From contig PDTW01000027.1 of the NCBI GenBank assembly GCA_002749055.1, positions 1 through 50,495 on the forward strand: a stretch of DNA of 50,495 bases, in the 5' to 3' direction. Under the pieces are notes generated by a model. That model was not told the origin of the DNA and searched no databases. It saw nothing but the letters and a program-made list of their open reading frames with translations. How positions within the stretch are numbered: the first letter of the stretch is position 1; every line of letters begins with the position of its first letter. A program made the translations under genes and the position numbers. Positions 41,011-50,149 of the stretch are shown here, piece after piece. The stretch comes from Candidatus Altimarinota bacterium. GTDB taxonomy: Bacteria > Patescibacteriota > Gracilibacteria > BD1-5 > UBA6164.

Positions 41011-42345
41011 ATGAAAAAAATATTTTTATACATTAGTATTATTATTTGTTCAATAATAATTATTACAAACAATGTAAATTCTTATAGCCAAACGATCTGA
41101 ACTAAAAGTTTATCAACTTCAGTAGAAAAAAGACTAGATTCATTTATTACATCACTAGAGAATAAAAGAAATAGTCTAACTGAATCCGAATGGGAAACTC
41201 TTGTAAATAACTTTGAAAAAAAACTAAATAGATTAGAGAGAAAGTATAAAAATAATGAAAATGTATTACCTATAATTTTATACTTAAAAAATAGAATTAA
41301 TAAAAGTAGATCTGATTCTGAAATAGATATTTTTTTTAGAGAATTATGACCAATAAATTATTGTAAAGCTTGAAATTATAATGGATATATTGTTAAGGGA
41401 TTAAAAAATAACAACGAAATAGAAGTCAAAAAAAGTATTGAATGAGGGTCTTCTTTTGCTGTCGCAGAATGTAGAAACTTTAAAGTAGATATTAAATACA
41501 CTCATATAATATGTAATTCTTGATACAAATTTAACTCTAGTAACAAATCTTGTGAGAAAATTAGCAGTAGTACAAATTACTGTAAAGCTTGAAATTATAA
41601 TGGATATTATATTCAAGGATTAAAAAACAATGAACAAAGAAATATTGAAAAAAATATTAGGTGAGGTATTTCTGAAGCTATTGCCTACTGTAAAAACTGA
41701 AAAATAGAAATTAAACAAGGTTATATAAACTGTTCTTCTGGATACAAGTTTAATTCTAGTAATAAATCTTGCAAAAAAGTTAGTAGTAGCACAAACTACT
41801 GTAAAGCTTGAAGATATAATGGGTATTATGTTCCTAAATTAAAAAATGATGAACAAAAAAATGTTAGAAAAAATATTGAATGAGGTATTTCTAATGCTAT
41901 TGTCTTGTGTTATAATTGAAGGGTAGGAGTTGACCCAATATCTGTAACTTGCAATAGATGATACAAAAAAGGACCTAATAACAGATCTTGTATTAAAGAT
42001 AGTAGTAACAATATGAGTTTATATATCTGAACTTCTTTAAATACCTTAACAGGAGCTATCGAAGTTGAGACTTGAGAATTCTTTGTACTAAAATGATTAA
42101 ACATGGAAAGAAATAATATGCAAATATGTATTAATGGAAATTGTGCAAATATAAAGAAATGAAATGAAGATAATTTTTGATTTTGGAGTTACTGAGAAAA
42201 CTCATGGTTATTTTATAACAAATGATTAACAAGTAATCCTCAAGTTAATAAACTATGAATTCTAAAAATTAAGATGAGAAATAAAGTAACAAGAAAAGAA
42301 TCAAATAATGTTTACCTAAATTTCAAAAATACACTTACTAAATAA
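41011..42345 (+). CDS. Secreted protein with shared helical module and three 73-aa repeats
   Basis: 444 residues. Signal peptide to about residue 24. Residues 30-110 repeat the helical module also found in the 28593-31946 protein (SVEKRLDSFITSLENKRNSL, FEKKLNRLERKYKNN, IDIFFREL). Residues 117-335 are three tandem units of exactly 73 residues (219 bases; starts at 117, 190, 263), each YCKAGNYNGYYIQGLKN ... CNSGYKFNSSNKSC. Each unit has four conserved Cys and reads as an EGF-like disulfide module. The C-terminal 100 residues are Trp/Asn-rich (FGFWSYGENSWLFYNKG). It follows the prepilin genes, so it may be a pilus-associated adhesin. Confidence 0.78.
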
Positions 42346-42377
42346 AAAATGTTTAGACCAAGGTCTAAGCATTTTTT
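42344..42377. terminator. Bidirectional terminator between convergent genes
   Basis: Stem A6-TG-TTTAGACC paired with GGTCTAAG-CATTTTTT around loop AA, one G-U pair, A and T runs on both ends. It overlaps the TAA of the repeat protein and the TAG of the TraB/GumN-like gene, serving both. Confidence 0.85.
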
Positions 42378-43390
42378 ACTGGATAAAGATATTCTATTTT
42401 TTTTATTTCCCAAGCACTATCTTGAGACTTTAATAATTTTAATACTCAATCAAAATGCATTAATCAATAAGTAATAATTATTTTTTTATATCTTGAATCT
42501 TCTATAGCCTTTACAATAACCTCATTTCTTTTATCCAAAAGCACATCAAAAAGATCTTCATTAGCTAATTTATTTGTAACAAATTCTCTAAAACTATCAT
42601 TTTTTATAATAAAATTAATTATTGATTGGTTAATATAAACCAGTATTTTTAATTCTTTTTCATTTAATTGAGAAAGTACTTTTGTAACTTCAGATGATAT
42701 ATCAACAAGTTCTTTTTTATCATTTTTTATATTTCAAAAATTATCAATACTTTCATTAGTATTTTCATAGTAATGAATTATCTCATCAATACTTAAATCT
42801 ATATTAAAATCTAAATTATTAACCAATAATAAAAAGTCGGAATTTTTTTGATTAACAAGTCAATATAATTTAGATAAGCTCTCATATAAATTTTTTTCAA
42901 ACTTTACTCAAATAGCATTATTAAATTTATCTAAACTTTCTTTACTTCAAGGTTTTACTCATTCAAAAAATAAAACATATCAATCTTTTTTACTTTTTAT
43001 AATATTTTTTTTCACATTATCATAAAAATCTTGAGTTCAAATATGACTCATTCAATGAAAAATAACTTCTTTATCTCAATTACTAAGATAATATACTGGC
43101 ATTTTAGATGGATTTATCTCATTTTGATAATAAGAAAATCATCATAATAATATTATCAAAATAAATAATGAACCTGACACCTTTTCTAAAAATACCAATA
43201 TATAAGACTTATAGCCCAAAAACTGTTTTTTTCTAACTTTTTTCCAAACTATATAAAATGGATAAAATATAATAGAATATATAAATAGTACTATAACTAA
43301 TCAAAACATTCATATAAATCAATCAATATAAATTATAAATATAAAAAATATTAGTAAAAAAGTATTTAAAAAGATTTGTTTTTTAGTCAT
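42365..43390 (-). CDS. TraB/GumN-like membrane-anchored protein
   Basis: 341 residues. One or two hydrophobic N-terminal segments (about 4-26 and 28-50, 70-88) precede a domain with VIFHGMSHIGTQDFYDNVKK, GYVLFFEGVKPGSKES, IIVKAIEDSRYKKIIITYG and LMHFDGVLKLLKSQ. The GMSHIG and GLMHFDGV His-containing turns with the EGV segment are those of the TraB/PrgY/GumN superfamily (metal-dependent, protease-like fold). Likely cleaves or binds peptide signals at the cell surface. Convergent with the repeat protein, divergent from the glycosyltransferase gene. Confidence 0.65.
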
Positions 43391-43511
43391 TATAATTTTT
43401 TAAGTATAAACTTAAAACATTGTAGTGTTTTTTTTATTATAAACAAGACTTGAATTTAAAATAACTTTTAATATCATAAAAAAGAAAATAAATAAAACTT
43501 TTATAAATACT

Positions 43512-44321
43512 ATGCCAAAAATATTTTGAATAAATATAAATAAATTAAAATATAAAGAATTTTTTAGTGAAATAACAAAGCTAGAAAAACAAAAAGTTGT
43601 TTTTACCCCAAATCCAGAAATGCTACTAGAAAGCAAAAACGATAAAAGTTTCAAAAAAAAACTTTTATTAGCTAACTATCTAATTCCTGATTGAACAGGT
43701 CTTTATATAGCATATCAAATCTTAAATGAAAAAAGCAAACCACTTTCAATAATTTTAATTCCCTATTATTTATATAATTTGTTTTTTAAAAGAAAAAAAT
43801 TATATGAAAAATATTGAGAAAAAATATGTTGAAGTGATTTAACTCTTGATTTAGTAGTTTTTGCTGAAAAAAATAAAATCAAAATCACTGTAATTGATTT
43901 ATTTACTTGAAAAAATGATAAAAAAACTAAAGTCCAAAAGAAATTCAAAGAAATAATGAAAAAAAAATTTCCTAAACTAGAACTTGATTACTTTATTTTT
44001 AACCCTGAAAAAAAGGAGCAAATTATAAATAAAATAAAAAAATCTGAATCCAAAATTCTTTTTTCTACCCTTTGAGCAAAAAAACAAGAAAAGTCAGTAA
44101 TAGAAATAATGAACGAATGTAAAAATCTAAAATTATGATTAGCTATTTGATCATCTTTTGATTATTTTACATGATTTCAAAAAAGATCACCTTTAATACT
44201 AAGAAAACTATGATTAGAATGGTTTTACAGACTGTTGACTTGACCTAAAAAGCTTAACAGATTAAAAAGATTATATAATGCTATATTTGTGTTTTTATAC
44301 AAAGTAATATCAAGTAAATAA
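43512..44321 (+). CDS. WecG/TagA-family glycosyltransferase
   Basis: 269 residues. Characteristic features of the WecG/TagA/CpsF family are in order: VVFTPNPEMLLESKN, LLLANYLIPDGTGLYIAYQI (the IPDG motif), ILFSTLGAKKQEKSVIEIM, GLAIGSSFDYFTGFQKRSP and LGLEWFYRLLTGPKKLNR. It transfers N-acetylmannosaminuronic acid or a related sugar to an undecaprenyl-linked acceptor in teichoic acid or surface-polysaccharide synthesis. An inverted repeat AAGTAAA / TTTACTT at its end may terminate transcription. A promoter candidate is TTGAAT (43450) with TATCAT 16 bases later. Confidence 0.85.
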
Positions 44322-44344
44322 TATTTTACTTATACAAAACAATA

Positions 44345-44353
44345 TGATAAAAT
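44345..44353 (+). promoter_or_regulatory. Extended -10 promoter of the lipid-scavenging operon
   Basis: TGATAAAAT with -10 TAAAAT at 44348-44353, extended TG, weak -35 TTTACT 17 bases upstream. Same block as at 18020-18028 and 50106-50114. The ATG at 44387 follows 34 bases later. Confidence 0.5.
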
Positions 44354-44386
44354 ATAAATGTATTTTTATAATTATCATTTTAGAAA

Positions 44387-45655
44387 ATGAGCTCAGAGAG
44401 AAAAATTATACTTAAAACTATATTTACTGTTTTAATTATTGAAGTATCTATAGTTGCAAGTTTGTGAGCTTTTTTTTATTATAATTATGAAACTTATGCA
44501 ACTTCTAAAAGCTGAGTATCAAAAAAAATAAACCTACAAACTAAAAAAATAAATTTTTCTAAAATAAAAATAAAAGAAGAGAAAAATAGTAAAGAAAGTA
44601 ATTTTTATGAATGAGAAATGTGAGAGGTAAAAGAAGTATTTACGAGAAAAAAAGACAAATGAAAATTAGCAGAGATAAAGGTACAAACCTTCAAAATAAA
44701 TGAGGATAATATAAAAAAAGCTATCATAATAAATATACTAAAAAAGGATGATATTTTAGATAAATATACTTATTTTTACCTAAAGAAACAAAATAAGAAA
44801 AATTTAGAGAAAGAACTTAATAAATTCTTAAATTTTCAAATTCTTTTATGAAATATTAAAAAAGAAAAAAGTGAAGAGTATAAAAAAGAGTGGTTAAAAT
44901 CTTATAAAGCATTTATAATAAAATCAACTGTGCTTATAAAACAAGATAAATACTGACTTTTATCAAAGTATCTTGAATTATTAGAGAAAAATTATTTGGA
45001 TACTTCAAAATTGAAAGAACAAAATATTCCAAAAAACAGTATACTTCTATCAGATAATCTTAAATATGTACTAAATAAACTTCTAAATAACAAAGAATAT
45101 AATAATAATATAATAAATGCTAGTCAAATACTGGGAATAGACAAAAATATACTTTTAACTTCAGTATGAGTAGAGCAAATTAGACATATGACAACAACTA
45201 GGTGATATGCTAAAAAACTTATAAAACAAAATAAATATTTAACTAATTTCTCAAAATTTAGTTATTGACTTTGATGAATAAAAATAAAAACAGCTAGACA
45301 GATTCAGTCTAATACAAAAATATACAATAAATCAGTTTATGGAAAGTATTTATCAAATGATGTAAAACTATCTGATAATGAGTTAATATGAGTTTTAAGA
45401 GATGATTATAAATGATTAATTTATGCCTCTAGTTTAATATCAAATATACAGAAAAGATGGTTAAAAGAATGATATAGCCTTGAAGACAAACCTTGAGTTG
45501 TAATAACACTTTATAATATGGGTAATCCTCAAAATAAAAAACCACACAAAAACCCTGATTTATGATGAAGTCTTATAAATATAGAGTGAAAAAGTTATTA
45601 TTTTTGAGAAATTGGTTACCTTCTTTATTATTATTTAAAATACTATATAAAATAA
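44387..45655 (+). CDS. Lysozyme-fold lytic transglycosylase-like protein
   Basis: 422 residues. One N-terminal membrane helix (about 9-30), a long charged helical linker, then from about residue 255 a lysozyme-like domain: LLTSVGVEQIRHMTTTRG with candidate catalytic Glu 263, KFSYGLGGIKIKTARQIQ (the SxGxxGI part) and the late PGVVITLYNMGNP. It resembles the DUF1402/SLT-like families that cleave peptidoglycan glycan strands. An outward topology is inferred from the N-terminal helix. First gene of the operon. Its TAA overlaps the ATG of the phosphopantetheinyl transferase by one base (TAATG). Confidence 0.62.
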
Positions 45656-46191
45656 TGTATTTAGAAATAAAAAAAGTTGATAATACTTTATTACAAAAAT
45701 CACTAACTTTTTTTGATGAGAGCTTTATAAAAGTTATGAAAAAAAAATCTAGTTTCAAAGAAAGTATTGTAGCAAGATATTTAATAAAAACTTCACCGTG
45801 ATATAACAAAAATTCATTTTTTTCTATTTCACATAAAGAAAACTTAGTTTTTATAGGGATTCATAATAAAAAAATCTGAATTGATATAGAAATAATAAAA
45901 AAAAGAGATAATAGTCTATTAAATACAGTATCAAAAAATGAGTTTAGTTTATTATGATGAAAAAATTGGGAAAACTTTTTTTATATTTGGACTGCAAAAG
46001 AAAGTATAATAAAATTAAAATGATTAATTCTTGATGATATAAATAGTATTACAATTATAAAAAATAAAACTATTAAAAAAACATTATCAAAAATAGAATT
46101 TAATAAAGAAATAGAATTAAAATATATTGGAAAAAAGTACAAAATACTATCTTGAAGAAAAGGTAATATAATTTATAGTATTACATATTAA
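45655..46191 (+). CDS. 4'-Phosphopantetheinyl transferase (Sfp type)
   Basis: 178 residues from the ATG at 45655 (a longer frame begins at 45562 but would overlap the upstream gene by 94 bases; the TAATG junction favours the short start). Features: NKNSFFSISHKENLVFIGI with the ISH motif, NKKIGIDIEIIKKRD with Asp 77 and Glu 79 (Mg2+ ligands), FYIWTAKESIIKLKG with the W..KE..K motif. It attaches 4'-phosphopantetheine from CoA to a carrier-protein Ser. The nearest carrier is the C-terminal domain of the acyltransferase two genes downstream, so it is probably its dedicated activator. Most glycines are TGA. Confidence 0.85.
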
Positions 46192-46203
46192 TAAACTAAA
46201 CAT

Positions 46204-47409
46204 ATGAATAAATATAAAACATTTATAATATTTATAATTCTTACAGCAATTTGGTCTTCCTTATTTTCTATTATAAAATATTTCATTTGGTGATATTTAC
46301 AAGACTCAATAGCGCCAGATTTACAAGTTTTATCATGATATTTAAGTTTATGATGAATATTTGCATACTTACTTGGTTGAGCAATAACTTACACTTTTCT
46401 AAAAAAGTATTTATTATTCTCTCTTAGTTTTTTAACTCTTCTCTTTGTATTACTAGCATATTTAGTTCCTATTGAAACTAATTTCTGATTAGCAATTATA
46501 ATATCATCTTGTTGATTTTTTTATTGATTATGGGTAGTCTTAAGGAATATATTAATAGCAATCGAAATTAAAAAAACATGAATGGCAGATACAAAAGTTA
46601 ATGCCATTATTTCAGTTATATTTATAATATTTTTAATAATATGAACAATAACATGAAGTAAAATATTTGAAATGTTTTGACATGAATGATTTATCGTAAT
46701 AATAGTTCTTCTAGTAATTTCTTCTATTGTATCACTATACTTAGACTATGATAAAATTAGCATAAAAGAGTTGTTTATAAACTGATTTAATAATTATAAA
46801 TTAGATAGACAAAAAAAATTTAAAGAAGCAATAAAAAATTTCTTACCAGAATTAGTATATATATATAAAAACTTTACTTTCATAATTATTTTTGCAAGTT
46901 TAATTTGGGCTATATGAACAGTAGTATCACAAAAAGCTGTAGAATATAGTGTAGAAGAATTTTCAAAATTACCTAGTGAAGCTGCATTTTTATTACTTTA
47001 TTCTTCTCTATGAGCAATTTTATGAAATGTTGCTTCTAGTTTTATGTGAAAAAAAAGGTGGAAATACTTTTTCTTTCTAAATATTTTTTTATGAATACTA
47101 ATAATTTTGTTTCCTCATTTTAATTGAACATTTACAACAGTTTGAGTAATGGCCTTTTTAATATGAGTTGTTTTTTGATGATCAACAAACCTAATTGAAT
47201 CATTTTTCTTAATGAAAATATGAGAAGAAAACAAAAAAGAATATTGAGCAAGTACTTATTGATTAGTACTCTCAATAACTATTGTTTTAATAATGTTTCT
47301 AGCAAGTTTTATAGATAAAAAATTTGGATTTAATACTCTTATGTACACACTTTGAACTATTATTTTACTTGTAAATATTTTAAACTTTAAGAAAACTCTA
47401 TGAAAATAG
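46204..47409 (+). CDS. LplT-like MFS lysophospholipid transporter
   Basis: 401 residues with about 12 membrane helices in two halves (first near 8-30, 45-65, 70-90, 95-125, 140-165, 170-190; second from 225 on). LplT/MFS features: APDLQVLSGYLSLGGIFAYL, FFYGLWVVLRNILIAIEIKK, TKVNAIISVIFIIFLIIGTI, EAAFLLLYSSLGAILGNVAS. The cation-binding polar residues of LplT cannot be checked by eye. LplT flips lysophospholipids to the inner leaflet, where Aas acylates them. Its stop overlaps the next gene (acyltransferase) by 10 bases, so the products are made together. Assignment rests on fold plus this context. Confidence 0.65.
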
Positions 47410-48521
47410 TAATATTTATTTATAAATACTTTTTATCCCTAAGGTATGATGTAGAAATAAAATGAGAAAAATGTTTATCCCATAATTGACCAATATTATT
47501 ATTACCAAATCATGTAGCATTAATTGATCCTCAAATAGTTTTTATTTTTCTTTATAAATATATAAAACTATCTCCTGTCGCTTCAGAAAAATATTTTAAT
47601 GTTCCAATCTTAAAACAAATTATGAAAAGTGTAGGAACAATACCTATCTGAGAAGTCTATGCCTGAACTAAAAGTAAAGATATAAAAGAAGTTTTTTCAA
47701 AAATAATAAAAGCTCTTGAAAAATGACAAAATATACTTATATACCCTTCTGGACAAATAGCTAGACAAGAATTTGAAAGCATTATTTGAAAACATTCTGT
47801 ATATAATATAGTACAAAATATGCCATCAAATACAAAAGTGGTATGACTTAAAGATAAATGACTTTGGGGAAGTATGTGGTCAACTGCATGGGATAATTGA
47901 GAAAGTTCTTTTTTTAAGCTATTCTGAAAAGCTGTATTTATGACATTTATAAATCTTTTTATTTTTTTACCAAAAAGAAAAGTTTCTTTAGAATTAGAAG
48001 ATATCACCAAAGAAGTAAATATTCAAAAGAAAATGAATTTATCAGAATTTAATAAATTTTTAGAAAAATTTTATAATAAAGATTGAAAACAAAAATTAAA
48101 GTTTGTAAAACATTATTTTTTCTATAATGATGTAAAAAATAAAAAAGAACCTGATTTAATTAAATGAAGCTTAAAAGAACTAAATAACGTAAATAATTAC
48201 GATTTATCAGAAATTGAACCTGAAACAAAAGAAAAAATTATAAATAAAATATCAATTATTAAATGAATAGACAAAAAAAATATAAATGAGAAATCAAAAC
48301 TAATTGTTGATTTATTTTTTGATAGTTTAGATTTAGCCGAGATAAAATCCTATATATCAGCTAATTTTCCAAAATCGTCTAATCCACCAATAAATGATCT
48401 AAAATCTGTTTGAGATTTACTAATTATGGCAATTTGAAAAAGTGAAAATATTGAAGAATTAAAACCTTGTGAATGGAGAGAATTAAAATCAAATGCTAAC
48501 TTAAGTGAGAAACTTATTTAA
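47400..48521 (+). CDS. PlsC-family acyltransferase fused to an acyl carrier domain
   Basis: 373 residues. Residues 1-220 are a PlsC/LPLAT acyltransferase: NHVALID with His 38 and Asp 43 (HX4D), then motif III ILIYPSGQIARQE. Residues about 280-350 are a carrier protein domain: KEKIINKISIIKGIDKKNIN, then LIVDLFFDSLDLAEIKSYIS with the DSL motif, Ser 309 being the expected 4'-phosphopantetheine site. Such a fusion lets one protein hold the acyl thioester and use it to acylate a lysophospholipid. 15 of 18 glycines are TGA. It overlaps the transporter gene by 10 bases and is followed 28 bases later by the acyl ligase that could load it. Confidence 0.8.
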
Positions 48522-48549
48522 TTTTTTTAAAAATATAAATAATAAAAAT

Positions 48550-50070
48550 ATGCAAGAAACAATAATTAATTTATGGAAAAAAGAGTTTTGAGATAATAAA
48601 GACTCTGATTTTCTATATGATAATATTTTGTGAAAACAAACAAAAAAAGACTTTATAATTAAAGCATATTTGATAAGTGATTATATAAAAACTATCCCTT
48701 GAGAAAAAATAGGTATTATGCTTCCTGCTGTTTGAAGTGCAAGTTTACTATTACTATCAACCTATATTGCATGAAAAACTCCAGTTATGTTTAATTGGAC
48801 TCTTTGATCTGAACCTTTTAATCATTGTAAAAGTTTTTCGGGTGTTCAAAAAATATTAACTTCAAGCAATTTTTTTAATAAAGTTAAAAATGATTTTTTA
48901 GAAGAACATAAAAATAATAATGAGTTTATTTTTGTGGAAGAATTATTAAAAAATATAAGTACTTTCAAAAAAGTTAAGGCAGTAATTAAAAGTCTTTATA
49001 TGCCAATTCCAAAAACAAAGAAAGAAGATATTGCAGTAATACTTTTTACCTCTTGAAGCGAATCATTACCAAAAGCTGTACCACTAACTAATGAAAACTT
49101 AATAAATAATATAAAGTTTTCAATTGAAATATTTAAACTAAAACAAAATGATATATTACTAGGTTTCTTACCCCCTTTTCATAGTTTTGGTTTTACAATA
49201 AATACTATAATGCCACTAATAACTGGCTTAAGAGTTGTTTATTCTCCAGATCCAAATGATGCACAAACAATTCTGAATATTATAAAACACTCAAAAGTTA
49301 CAGCAATAACATCTACTCCAACATTTTTAAAAATGATTATGAATTTAGCATATTGAAATGATTTAGAAAATGTTAAATATGTTGTAGTATGAGCTGAAAA
49401 ATGTCCAAATGAAGTTTTTAAAAGATTTAAAGAATTGTCTCCAAATGGAAAAATTCTTGAATGATATGGAATTACTGAATGTAGTCCAGTTATATCAATT
49501 AATCCAGTAGAAAGTTCAAAACCATGAACAGTTTGAAAAATTATCTGATCACTAGTATGTAAAATAATTGATATTGAGACTAAAAAAGAACAAAAAACTT
49601 GAGAACAATGAATGATTTATGTAAAATGAAATAGTATATTCTCTTGATATCTAGATAAAAAATTAGAAAACCCATTTGAGAAAATTAATTGAGAATATTA
49701 CTACAAAACTTGAGACCTATGATTTTTAGATAAAGATTGATTTCTAACAATAACTTGAAGACTAAAAAGATTTGTAAAAATAGCTTGAGAAATGATAAGT
49801 TTACCTTTTATTGAAATGGTATTATTAAAAAAATATTGAAATGATGAATGATTAAATATAGCAGTAGAAGCTCTTGAAGAGAATTGAGAAACTAAAATAG
49901 TTTTATTTTCAGTAGAAAATATAGAAATAGAAGAAGTTAATGACTACATGAGAAAAAATTGAGTTTCAAACTTAGTAAAAATATCTGAATTAATAAAAAT
50001 AAAAGAAATTCCTATTTTAGGAACTTGAAAAACTGATTACAAAGAATTAAAGAAAATGATAAAATTTTAA
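48550..50070 (+). CDS. AMP-forming acyl ligase (acyl-ACP synthetase, Aas-like)
   Basis: 506 residues. AMP-binding superfamily: P-loop-like ILFTSGSESLPKAVPLTNEN (TSGSE at 167-171), GFLPPFHSFGFTINTIMPLI, the GYGITECSP motif at 305-313, YYKTGDLGFLDKDGFLTITG and GRLKRFVKIAGEMIS with the hinge, and a late KEIPILGTGKTDYKELKK carrying the catalytic Lys. It activates a fatty acid as acyl-AMP and transfers it to a thiol. The closest functional model is the ligase half of E. coli Aas, which charges ACP with scavenged fatty acids for lysophospholipid acylation. The substrate is inferred from the operon. Last gene of the block. Confidence 0.85.
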
Positions 50071-50105
50071 AACAAAAAAATAATATAGCTTTTTTTTTAT
50101 AATTA

Positions 50106-50114
50106 TGATAAAAT
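50106..50114 (+). promoter_or_regulatory. Extended -10 promoter of the last gene
   Basis: TGATAAAAT with -10 TAAAAT at 50109-50114 and an extended TG; -35 not evident. The TTG start at 50150 follows 35 bases later. Same block as at 18020 and 44345. Confidence 0.5.
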
Positions 50115-50149
50115 ATAATTACTTATAAATATATAACCAAGCATATATT

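Noticed and set aside
45562-45654. Longer start of the phosphopantetheinyl transferase
   Set aside because: Would overlap the upstream gene by 94 bases; the TAATG coupling at 45653-45657 gives the normal enzyme length.
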